Assembly (NCBI GenBank): GCA_028871775.1
Contig: JAGWMH010000003.1
Coordinates: forward strand, 1-20,247
Length of the DNA stretch: 20,247 nt
Origin: Betaproteobacteria bacterium
Lineage (GTDB): Bacteria > Pseudomonadota > Gammaproteobacteria > Burkholderiales > Gallionellaceae
Reading direction: 5' to 3'
In this document: positions 1 to 5,847 of the stretch, piece after piece
Layout: the number at the start of each line of letters is the position of its first letter
Numbering within the stretch: the stretch's first letter is position 1
The notes under the pieces: generated by a model
Told to the model about the DNA's origin: nothing
The model's input: the letters and a program-made list of their open reading frames with translations, nothing else
The model's database searches: none
Program-made: the position numbers and the translations under genes

Positions 1-1
1 T

Positions 2-97
2 ATTGCGATGAAGGCCGATATTTTTATCTCAGCTGACCAGCACCAGCTTGATGCCGCTGCCCGCATGGGTTTACGAATCGAGTCTGTAGAAAATTAA
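2..97 (+). CDS. C-terminal fragment of a PIN-domain-like protein (5' end outside window)
   Basis: An open frame enters from the left edge and ends at TAA 95-97, giving 31 codons. The translated tail contains DIFISADQHQLDAAARMGL. This resembles the end of PIN-domain proteins (VapC-type toxins and related RNases), where a conserved Asp precedes a 'Q..AA...G' helix and a final beta strand. The upstream catalytic acidic residues and any partner antitoxin gene lie outside the window, so the family call rests on this short tail only. The frame is followed directly by repeat elements from about 109. Confidence 0.5.
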   Translation: MAMKADIFISADQHQLDAAARMGLRIESVEN

Positions 98-108
98 ACC
101 GGGGCGGC

Positions 109-172
109 TCGTCGCGTAGCCACTCGCAGTGACGGGGTAGGGTGTCATCGCGAGCATAGCGTGGCGATCCAG
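109..172. repeat. Composite degenerate copy of the ~37 bp dispersed repeat (forward half + inverted half)
   Basis: Positions 109-135 resemble the right half of the repeat (CGTCGC...CTCGCAGTGACGG). Positions 144-172 resemble an inverted copy (TCATCGCGAG...GGCGATCCAG). The two arms therefore face each other across a short linker. The linker with its flanks (130-153) recurs exactly at 613-636. Confidence 0.6.
130..153 (+). repeat. Left copy of an exact 24 bp direct repeat flanking the GIY-YIG gene
   Basis: This 24 bp stretch (starts TGACGGGGTAGG, ends CATCGCGA) is repeated without mismatch at 613-636. The sequence just upstream of both copies is also similar, roughly 20 of 26 positions. The two copies bracket a ~483 bp unit that contains the GIY-YIG gene. 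Confidence 0.8.
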
Positions 173-226
173 CAAATCAAAAAGGCCTTTATGTTATTAG
201 GCCAAAGGCATTTTGGATAGAAACGT

Positions 227-263
227 CTGGATTGCCGCGTCGCTGCGCTCCTCGCAATGACGG
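227..263 (+). repeat. Dispersed repeat, forward copy A
   Basis: This 37 bp element begins CTGGATTGC and ends CTCGCAATGACGG. It matches the copy at 582-618 at 35 of 37 positions. It ends 21 bp before the start codon of the GIY-YIG gene. Elements of this kind (CGTCATTGCGAG...GCAATCCAG when inverted) are known as scattered intergenic repeats in many proteobacterial genomes. Confidence 0.85.
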
Positions 264-284
264 TGAAAATGAGGCTGGGACAAA

Positions 285-575
285 ATGGAGAAGCAGCCCG
301 CAATTTACATTTTGGCAAGTCGGCGTAACGGCACACTTTATATCGGCGTGACCTCAAATCTGGTTAAGCGGGTATGGGAGCACAAGAGCGATCTGGTAGA
401 TGGATTTACACGCCGTTATGGGACTCACATGCTGGTGTATTACGAGACTCTTGATACGATGGACGCGGCTATTACGCGAGAAAAGCAGATCAAGGCTGGA
501 TCAAGGGCGAAGAAATTGCGGTTGATCGAATCCGTGAACATTGGATGGAAGGATTTGTACGACAGTATTTTGTGA
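285..575 (+). CDS. Small GIY-YIG superfamily endonuclease (UvrC N-terminal/URI type)
   Basis: This is a 96-residue single-domain protein of the COG2827/YhbQ-like class. The GIY-YIG core is visible near the N-terminus: IYILASRRNGTLYIG is followed by the helix with the conserved Arg (NLVKRVWEHK). A later Glu in AITREKQIK fits the metal-binding catalytic Glu, and the family C-terminus KLRLIES...WKDLY is present, so the protein looks complete. Proteins of this size have only the nuclease domain and no obvious DNA-targeting domain; their cellular role is not well defined. The gene has no operon partner and is bracketed by near-identical dispersed repeats (227-263 and 582-618). Association with the repeat as a mobilising or maintenance nuclease is inference. 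The ribosome-binding site is weak (GAGG about 10 bp upstream). Confidence 0.88.
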   Translation: MEKQPAIYILASRRNGTLYIGVTSNLVKRVWEHKSDLVDGFTRRYGTHMLVYYETLDTMDAAITREKQIKAGSRAKKLRLIESVNIGWKDLYDSIL

Positions 576-581
576 AAAGCG

Positions 582-618
582 CTGGATTGCTTCGTCGCTG
601 CGCTCCTCGCAATGACGG
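582..618 (+). repeat. Dispersed repeat, forward copy B
   Basis: This 37 bp element differs from 227-263 at only two positions (TT instead of CG after CTGGATTGC). It begins 7 bp after the stop codon of the GIY-YIG gene. It runs into the second copy of the 24 bp direct repeat. Confidence 0.85.
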
Positions 619-636
619 GGTAGGGTGTCATCGCGA
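613..636 (+). repeat. Right copy of the exact 24 bp direct repeat
   Basis: Identical to 130-153. It overlaps the right end of the dispersed repeat at 582-618. Confidence 0.8.
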
Positions 637-657
637 ATTTTGTGAAGAAAACAAGAA

Positions 658-1392
658 ATGCAGATAAAAATAATTGAGGCGCCCCCATGGAAATTCATCC
701 GCATGTTGGCATGGTCAGTTGTGCTGTTATCCGGTTGTGCTGTAACCGGCAACGTGCCGCAATCCTGCAGGGTGATCGACCCCGATCTGGCGCAAGGCAC
801 TTACCGCGGCGGCTGCAAGGACGGTTTCGCGGACGGCTACGGCGAAGTCAGCGGCGCGGGCAGTTATCGCGGCGATTTTCGGGCGGGGAAGAAGCATGGT
901 ATCGGCATCAAGGTGATGCCGAATGGCGACAGGTATGCCGGGCACTTCAGCGATGATTACCGGCATGGCAAGGGTGTCTATGTATGGGGCGAAAAAACGC
1001 CGTGGGCGGGAGACCGCTACGAGGGCGAATATCAGCGCGATCTGCGCCATGGCTGGGGGGTGTACCAGTGGGGCAGCGGAGACCGCTACGAGGGGGTGTG
1101 GCAGAATGATTTGCGCATGGGGCTGAGTGTGATGGAGACGCGCCGTGCCCAGGCCGCCGAGGCTTACGGCAAGGCGGTCAAGGCCGGGGCGCAGGTTTGC
1201 GCCGAAGTGCAGCTGGGACTGGTCAGCCGCCAGCGCCTGCGCGGCAAGGTCGAGAGTGCTGCAGGTGAGCATGTGCAAGTGCGCATCGTCGAGGTGGAAG
1301 GCGGTGTGGCGAGCTATCAGGGCCGGGTGGTGAAGGTCGGTGATGTGCTTACGGATGCGGCGGCGCACTGGCAGCCTTGCGGGCAGAATTGA
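658..1392 (+). CDS. MORN-repeat lipoprotein
   Basis: This is a 244-residue exported protein. The N-terminus has basic residues (K4, K12, R15), a hydrophobic stretch and a lipobox LLSGC with the lipidated Cys at 27, so a lipoprotein anchored in the periplasm or outer membrane is expected. Residues ~45-150 contain about five MORN-type repeats, including GTYRG, GSYRGDF, GDRYAGHF, GDRYEGEY and GDRYEGVW, each followed by GxG turns. Bacterial MORN repeats are structural or interaction modules with no single function. The C-terminal ~90 residues (CAEVQLGLV...VGDVLTD...WQPC) are not recognised. ATG 658 is preferred because it supplies the positively charged n-region; Met16 (703) is the alternative. 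The ribosome-binding site is poor. The gene lies upstream of the YjbH-like gene and probably belongs to the same envelope cluster, though ~310 bp of repeats separate them. Confidence 0.85.
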   Translation: MQIKIIEAPPWKFIRMLAWSVVLLSGCAVTGNVPQSCRVIDPDLAQGTYRGGCKDGFADGYGEVSGAGSYRGDFRAGKKHGIGIKVMPNGDRYAGHFSDDYRHGKGVYVWGEKTPWAGDRYEGEYQRDLRHGWGVYQWGSGDRYEGVWQNDLRMGLSVMETRRAQAAEAYGKAVKAGAQVCAEVQLGLVSRQRLRGKVESAAGEHVQVRIVEVEGGVASYQGRVVKVGDVLTDAAAHWQPCGQN

Positions 1393-1509
1393 GCATGCAT
1401 CCTCCGAAGAAGCAGGCTGAAGGCGCAAGGGGCAAGGGACAAGGCTTTTGCCTGAGCATTGCACCTTTAACCTTGAACCTTATTGAGGAAACGCTGAACA
1501 AGTCCAATA

Positions 1510-1540
1510 CCGTCATTGCGAGCGCAGCGAAGCAATCCAG
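1510..1540 (-). repeat. Dispersed repeat, inverted shortened copy
   Basis: CCGTCATTGCGAG...GCAATCCAG is in the opposite orientation to copies A and B. It is about 6 bp shorter, with two small internal deletions relative to the 37 bp form. Confidence 0.75.
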
Positions 1541-1569
1541 GGGTTTTCGTTGTTTGGGCGCTGAGCCGA

Positions 1570-1609
1570 CTGGATTGCCACGTCGGCTACGCCTCCTCGC
1601 AATGACGGG
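1570..1609 (+). repeat. Dispersed repeat, forward copy C
   Basis: CTGGATTGCCACGTCGGC...CTCGCAATGACGGG is a forward copy with a few extra bases in the middle (GGCTACGCCTC). Confidence 0.75.
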
Positions 1610-1614
1610 TATTG

Positions 1615-1672
1615 CTGGATCGCCACGTCCCGCCACGCTGTGCTCGCGGCTAAAGGCTACTCCTCGCGATGA
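1615..1672 (+). repeat. Dispersed repeat, degenerate expanded copy
   Basis: It begins CTGGATCGCCACGTC and ends CTCGCGATGACA, with ~20 bp inserted in the centre. It ends about 30 bp before the likely start of the YjbH-like gene, so it may have replaced the native leader. Confidence 0.55.
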
Positions 1673-1703
1673 CATATTTATTCAGTGTTTTCTTAAGATT
1701 GCG

Positions 1704-4472
1704 ATGCTGAGTGTGCTGGGGTTTTGCTCTGCATTGTCCGCGCAGGCCGAACCGAACATCAACGGCGAGACCGGCTACATCAACATGCCCAGCGGACGCA
1801 TCGAGGCAGACGGCACCTTCCGCATGGGCTACAGCTTTGCCAGGCCTTATTCTTCGATCTGGAGCAGTGTCACGCTGCTGCCGCGCGTGGAGTTGTATGC
1901 CCGCTATGTGCGGATTATGGGCATACCCGGGTTTCCCGATAACCCAGCATATGGTGATTACAAGGATAAAGTCGCCAGCGGCAAGGTGCTGCTGCTGGAA
2001 GAGGATTGGAACACGCCGTCGCTTGCCTTCGGCATCAACGATATGCAGGGCACGGCGTTATTCGCTTCCAAGTATCTTGCCGCGAGCAAGCAGTTTGGCG
2101 CGCTGGACGCCACGGTAGGTGTGGGCACCGGGCGCATCAGCGGGGCATTTGCCGGAGCGCGTTATGCCCCTGCGGAGTGGAATGGGATTGCTCTGGTGAC
2201 GGAATACGACGCGAATAATTACAAGCATGATCCTTTTGCCGCACAGACCAAAGTGGATCAGCGCAAGAAGGGCATCGGCCTGGCACTGGATTATCGCTGG
2301 GGCTGGCTCGGCTCACAGCTTGCGTATCGCGACGGCAAACCCGGCATCAATGCCTATGCCTCCATGCCGCTGGAAGTCAGGGAGTTCATCCCGAAGCTGG
2401 ATGAGCCGGCGCCGGATACCGAAGTGGTGGCGCGGCCCACTCCGGAGCAATGGGACGCCGATCCGCAGTATCGGCGCGCCTTGATCGAGCGGCTGCTCAA
2501 GCAGGATTTCAAGAATATTCATCTCAAGGTTTCCGGGCATGTGGTCGAGGCGACGCTGACCAATACCCGCATCTCGCTGGCCAGCCGCGCGGTGGGGCGT
2601 GCCGTGCGCAGCATCCTGTTGCGTTCCCCGCTGGGAACACGCGAGATCAGGATACATTACACGGTCAGCGACATGCCGTTTGCCACCTATACCTTCTTCG
2701 ACGCCGAGCGGTTGCAGCGCTATTTCAACGGGCTGGAAAGCCGCAAGCAGCTGGCTCCCTATGTTGCGATCGACTACGCCGAACCGCAGAAATCAGCGGG
2801 CAACGAAGAAATGCTGGATGGACTGGAACAGGAGTATTTCCAGACCCGCCTGGACAGCAACGAGGGGGACATAGTGAGTTTCCGCGGCGAGGGCGCTGGG
2901 CTGGACAAGATACGCGTGGCCCCCGGATTGGGAATTTATTTCAATGACCCCAGCGGCGCATTTCGCTATGAGGTGTTTGCCAATGCTGCTATCGAAAAAC
3001 AGGCGGGCACCGGTTTGTTCCTCAAGGCAACCACGCAGCTTACTGTCAACCAGAACGTGAGTGGCGTGACGAACCCTTCCAACAGCCTGCTGCCGCATGT
3101 GCGCACCGATGTCGCGGACTACAAGAAGAACGGCAATGTGAAGCTGACGCAGGCGCTGGTGAACCAGTTCTTTCACCCCGAGCAGCGGGTGTATGCGCGC
3201 GCTTCGGCGGGGCTGTATGAGGAAATGTTCGGCGGCACGGGCGGGCAGGTGTTGTACTATCCGGAGCACGCGCCGTGGGCGTTCGATGTGAGCATGGATG
3301 CACTCAAGCAGCGCGAAGTCGGGGGATGGCTGGGCTTTCGCAACTATTCCACCGTGACTGCGTTGGCGGCTTTGCACTATCGTTTGCCGCTCAGCGGCGT
3401 GACCGCGACGGCGCGTGCCGGGCGGTTCCTGGCGGGCGATCTGGGTACGCGTCTGGAGATGAAACGGCGCTTCCGTTCCGGCTTCCAGGTGGGCGCATGG
3501 TATACGCTGACCAATGGCAATGACATCACCAGTCCCGGCACACCGGCCAAGCCCTACCATGACAAGGGTGTGTTCATGTCGATTCCTCTCGGTTCGATGT
3601 TGACCAAGGATACTCAGCCCACTCCAAGAATCGCGATTGCGCCGTGGACGCGCGACGTGGGGCAGATGGCGGCCTCGCCGGGCGACCTGTATGACATCAT
3701 GGAGCCGGTTTACACCAATATGCGCGACCGTGATGGCCTGCAATATTTCGGCGATCTGGATGACAGCTACGATCAACCGCGCAAACCGACGGTGATGGAT
3801 CGCATCCAGTGGGCAAATTGGGAGCAAGACCGCAGCCATGTGCTCGATGGCCTGACCTCGGCGGATACCTGGTTGCAAGTGGGGATGGGGCTGGGCATCG
3901 CTGCCCTGAGCAGCAGCCTCGACAAGCCGGCGGACCGCTGGGCGGTGCGGCACACCGGCAGCAGATTCAGCAAGGTGGTGGCCGGTGTGGGCAATAATTT
4001 GCCGCTGGCGGTGGGCGGAATCGCGGGGCTGCTGGCACTGGACGATTCCGATCAGCGCCGCGGCGCTGTTTCGTTCACCGCGCTGGAGGCAGGTGTGGTG
4101 GGTGTGCTGGCATCCGAGGCGGGCAAATATGTGGTGGGGCGTTCGCGCCCGCAAGCGGGGATGGGCAGCGGTGATTTCCATCCGCTGCGCAGCAGCAATG
4201 GCACAGCCGGTTTCCCCTCCGGGCATGCTACGGCGATGTGGGCGCTGGTGACACCCTATGCCAAGGAATACCGTGCCCCGTGGCTGTACGGCCTGGCTGC
4301 CGTCACCAATCTGGCGCGCGTGGCGGACCGCCAGCACTTTGTTTCGGATACCGTGGGCGGGGCGTTGCTGGGTTATGCGATAGGGGATGCGTTCTGGCGT
4401 TGGCACCACAAGAATGAACCGAGGCTGACGCTGGATGGCAATGGTGTGGCGTTGACCTGGCGCATTGAATAA
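1704..4472 (+). CDS. YjbH-type outer-membrane protein fused to a C-terminal PAP2 phosphatase domain
   Basis: Read from ATG 1704 this is 922 residues: a short signal peptide (~1-15, ending SAQA), a long YjbH/DUF940 region starting INGETGYINMPSGR, and a PAP2 domain from ~760. YjbH/GfcD proteins belong to exopolysaccharide or group 4 capsule export loci and are predicted beta-barrels; the E. coli protein is ~700 residues. The PAP2 signature is complete: K808-x6-RP (KYVVGRSRP), FPSGH with His841, and R-x5-H878-x3-D882. PAP2 enzymes dephosphorylate lipid phosphates such as undecaprenyl pyrophosphate. The acid-phosphatase domain would sit in the periplasm if the fusion follows YjbH topology (inference). 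The start is uncertain: the frame is open back to 1377 through repeats, 1704 lacks a good ribosome-binding site and basic n-region, and an in-frame ATG lies at 1602. Confidence 0.85.
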   Translation: MLSVLGFCSALSAQAEPNINGETGYINMPSGRIEADGTFRMGYSFARPYSSIWSSVTLLPRVELYARYVRIMGIPGFPDNPAYGDYKDKVASGKVLLLEEDWNTPSLAFGINDMQGTALFASKYLAASKQFGALDATVGVGTGRISGAFAGARYAPAEWNGIALVTEYDANNYKHDPFAAQTKVDQRKKGIGLALDYRWGWLGSQLAYRDGKPGINAYASMPLEVREFIPKLDEPAPDTEVVARPTPEQWDADPQYRRALIERLLKQDFKNIHLKVSGHVVEATLTNTRISLASRAVGRAVRSILLRSPLGTREIRIHYTVSDMPFATYTFFDAERLQRYFNGLESRKQLAPYVAIDYAEPQKSAGNEEMLDGLEQEYFQTRLDSNEGDIVSFRGEGAGLDKIRVAPGLGIYFNDPSGAFRYEVFANAAIEKQAGTGLFLKATTQLTVNQNVSGVTNPSNSLLPHVRTDVADYKKNGNVKLTQALVNQFFHPEQRVYARASAGLYEEMFGGTGGQVLYYPEHAPWAFDVSMDALKQREVGGWLGFRNYSTVTALAALHYRLPLSGVTATARAGRFLAGDLGTRLEMKRRFRSGFQVGAWYTLTNGNDITSPGTPAKPYHDKGVFMSIPLGSMLTKDTQPTPRIAIAPWTRDVGQMAASPGDLYDIMEPVYTNMRDRDGLQYFGDLDDSYDQPRKPTVMDRIQWANWEQDRSHVLDGLTSADTWLQVGMGLGIAALSSSLDKPADRWAVRHTGSRFSKVVAGVGNNLPLAVGGIAGLLALDDSDQRRGAVSFTALEAGVVGVLASEAGKYVVGRSRPQAGMGSGDFHPLRSSNGTAGFPSGHATAMWALVTPYAKEYRAPWLYGLAAVTNLARVADRQHFVSDTVGGALLGYAIGDAFWRWHHKNEPRLTLDGNGVALTWRIE

Positions 4473-4476
4473 ATAC

Positions 4477-4504
4477 TTGCAATGAGCCGGGTTTTATGGA
4501 TAAT
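4477..4504 (+). promoter_or_regulatory. Candidate sigma70 promoter for the YjbE-like gene
   Basis: TTGCAA (4477-4482) and GATAAT (4499-4504) are separated by 16 bp and start 5 bp after the YjbH-PAP2 stop codon. They would give the short downstream gene its own transcript. Confidence 0.4.
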
Positions 4505-4562
4505 TGCGTATGGGTGCAAAGGAATATCTGGTAATTCCGTAAAACCGTTTGGGAGAATTCAA

Positions 4563-4817
4563 ATGAAAAAATTATGCGCATTGGTGTTGGCTTTGGTGGT
4601 GTCTTTTTCCGGTAATGTATTTGCAGCGGAAGAAGCGGCAGGTGCCGCAGGTGGAGCGAGTGGCGGTGAGGCAGCTGGTGGCGCGGCGACTGGCGGCGCA
4701 GGCGCAGGTGGCGCGGCCGCAACTGCAGGTGCGGTTTCTACTACGGCTATTGTCGCAGGTATGGTTGTGGTTGCTGCCGTTGGTGCAGCTTCAGCCACAT
4801 CAACGACTCACCACTAA
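4563..4817 (+). CDS. Small exported Ala/Gly-rich protein, YjbE/GfcA-like
   Basis: An 84-residue precursor with a clear signal peptide (MKKLCALVLALVVS..., likely cleavage after FA at 21), a low-complexity Ala/Gly segment (~22-56), a hydrophobic Ala/Val segment (~60-78) and the end TSTTHH. Start ATG 4563 has GGGAG 8 bp upstream. E. coli YjbE and GfcA, partners of YjbH/GfcD, are also ~80-100 residue exported low-complexity proteins with a Thr-rich C-terminus. The position directly after a YjbH homologue makes a YjbE-like role in surface polysaccharide likely, but composition makes sequence homology hard to prove. The last ~35 residues closely resemble the tail of the FecR protein encoded next. 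A terminator follows the gene. Confidence 0.75.
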   Translation: MKKLCALVLALVVSFSGNVFAAEEAAGAAGGASGGEAAGGAATGGAGAGGAAATAGAVSTTAIVAGMVVVAAVGAASATSTTHH

Positions 4818-4862
4818 GCTTGGCGGCATCGCAGAGATGATGCCCGTAGAAATATGAAACTT

Positions 4863-4896
4863 AAGCCCGCAGAATTTTTGCGGGCTTTCTTATTTT
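4863..4896 (+). terminator. Intrinsic terminator between YjbE-like and fecR-domain genes
   Basis: A 9 bp stem (AAGCCCGCA 4863-4871 with TGCGGGCTT 4879-4887), a 7-base loop and a T-rich tail to 4896. The tail abuts the AAGGGGA ribosome-binding site (4897-4903) of the next gene, so fecR expression may depend on read-through. Confidence 0.85.
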
Positions 4897-4908
4897 AAGG
4901 GGAATGAA

Positions 4909-5718
4909 ATGGCTTGGATGCGTGGTGCGGTAATTAGCCTGTTGGCATTGGTATGGATGGTTCCGGCTTGGGCAGCCGGCGGTTGGGTATACGACGTATC
5001 GGGTGATGTTTCTGTCGCGGTGGGTAAACAGGCGGCACATCGTGCAACCAGGAACGATGCGATTGCTTCCGATACGGTGATCAGCACCGGTGATAAAGCC
5101 TATGCCGTGCTGAAATTTGAAGATGGCCAGGTGGTCACCATGCAAGCCAACTCCACGTTCCATGTGCGCGAATATAGTTATCAACCGGATAATATCGAGA
5201 AGAGCAACATGATCTTTGCCATGCTCAAGGGCGGAATGCGTTTCGTAACCGGGCTTGTCGGGCAACGCAACAAGGCAGCATTCAAACTTTCGACCCCGAA
5301 CGCGACCATCGGCATACGCGGAACCGACTTTATGGTTGCCATGGCTGTCAATAACCCTTCCATGTATGCACAGGTGGTATCGGGTAGCATCGGCATGACC
5401 AATGCTGCAGGCACGCTGGCGCTCGGTGCCGAACAGGCTGCCGTTGTCGCATCCGCAACCACGCTGGGTACGGTAATCCCCGTTTCTGCATTGCCTGCCG
5501 GTACGTTCACGCAACTGTTTGCTATTCCTGTTCCTCCTGCAACCCCGGCTCCTCCACCGGGAGCGGGTGGCGCGGCAACGGGTGGTGCATCGACTACAAC
5601 GACGGCAGCAACTGCCACGGCAGGGGCAGGCGTGTCGGCAACCACGATTGCAGTCGGTGTGGGGATTGCGGCTGGTGTGGCAGCGGTTACCAGCACCTCA
5701 ACTACTACCCACCACTGA
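4909..5718 (+). CDS. Exported FecR-domain protein with a YjbE-like C-terminal tail
   Basis: A 269-residue protein with a signal peptide (~1-22, ending PAWA). A FecR domain spans ~40-180: GDVSV, then DTVISTGDKAYAVLKFEDG, then the core STPNATIGIRGTDF (128-141) and VVSGSIGMTN. A Pro-rich linker at 207-218 leads to an Ala/Thr/Gly-rich tail (~220-269) ending TSTSTTTHH. FecR domains outside FecIR systems occur in periplasmic or surface proteins and may bind envelope polymers; no sigma factor or TonB receptor gene is adjacent, so an iron-signalling role is not supported. ATG 4909 is chosen because AAGGGGA (4897-4903) lies 5 bp upstream. The tail matches the neighbouring small protein in pattern (ATAGA-VS-TT-IA-G...AA...TSTT-HH), which suggests tail sharing by duplication or a common localisation role. 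Confidence 0.85.
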   Translation: MAWMRGAVISLLALVWMVPAWAAGGWVYDVSGDVSVAVGKQAAHRATRNDAIASDTVISTGDKAYAVLKFEDGQVVTMQANSTFHVREYSYQPDNIEKSNMIFAMLKGGMRFVTGLVGQRNKAAFKLSTPNATIGIRGTDFMVAMAVNNPSMYAQVVSGSIGMTNAAGTLALGAEQAAVVASATTLGTVIPVSALPAGTFTQLFAIPVPPATPAPPPGAGGAATGGASTTTTAATATAGAGVSATTIAVGVGIAAGVAAVTSTSTTTHH

Positions 5719-5740
5719 GCGTCCCGGAAACTGTTATTTG

Positions 5741-5776
5741 AAAAAGCCAGCCGTTGTTGACGGCTGGCTTTTTGTT
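5741..5776. terminator. Strong bidirectional terminator between fecR-domain gene and histidine kinase
   Basis: A perfect 13 bp stem (AAAAAGCCAGCCG 5741-5753 with CGGCTGGCTTTTT 5761-5773) and a 7-base loop, with T-runs on both strands. It serves the + strand cluster and can also end transcription of the convergent kinase operon. Confidence 0.9.
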
Positions 5777-5778
5777 TC

Positions 5779-5812
5779 GCCATTGCGAGGCCCGCAGGGC
5801 CGCGGCAGTCCA
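5779..5812 (-). repeat. Degenerate inverted copy of the dispersed repeat
   Basis: GCCATTGCGAGG...CGGCAGTCCAG keeps both ends of the inverted repeat but has a different centre (CCCGCAGGGCCG). It marks the right border of the envelope cluster. Confidence 0.5.
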
Positions 5813-5847
5813 GTCAGACATCACGCACCAGCTGCGGCCTGAAGGGC

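Larger units (their letters stand above)
1393..1703. other. Gene-poor spacer filled with dispersed repeats
   Basis: This 311 bp stretch lies between the MORN lipoprotein and the YjbH-like gene and holds at least three repeat copies (1510-1540, 1570-1609, 1615-1672). It stays open in the frame of the downstream gene from 1377, including an ATG at 1602 inside a repeat. The translation of the repeats (VIASAAKQS, LRLLAMT) is the usual spurious product of such elements. I see no clear promoter or strong ribosome-binding site here. Confidence 0.7.

Noticed and set aside
145..800. Minus-strand ORFs with peptides such as VIARSAATRQS and RHCEERSDEAIQ around the GIY-YIG gene
   Set aside because: These are translations of the dispersed repeat, a common source of spurious gene calls. 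They overlap the real GIY-YIG and MORN genes and show no domain pattern.
727..1464. Long minus-strand ORF opposite the MORN gene
   Set aside because: It is a shadow of the MORN coding frame in GC-rich DNA. It has low-complexity His/Ala/Arg composition and no recognisable domain.
1377..1703. N-terminal extension of the YjbH-PAP2 gene from ATG 1377
   Set aside because: The extension overlaps the MORN gene end and translates repeat DNA, placing ~109 residues before a signal peptide. The signal peptide and YjbH homology start after 1704.
2793..4409. 538-codon minus-strand ORF opposite YjbH-PAP2
   Set aside because: The + strand carries intact PAP2 motifs and the YjbH pattern. The antisense product is His/Arg/Gln-rich with no family features.
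4521..4538. GGAAT...ATTCC hairpin in the leader of the YjbE-like gene, considered as a riboswitch or thermosensor
   Set aside because: It is a 5 bp stem only and does not include the ribosome-binding site. There is no match to a known riboswitch core.
4909..5718. FecR-domain protein as part of a FecIR iron-dicitrate signalling system
   Set aside because: There is no sigma factor or TonB-dependent receptor gene nearby. The protein has a cleavable signal peptide and no cytoplasmic anti-sigma domain.
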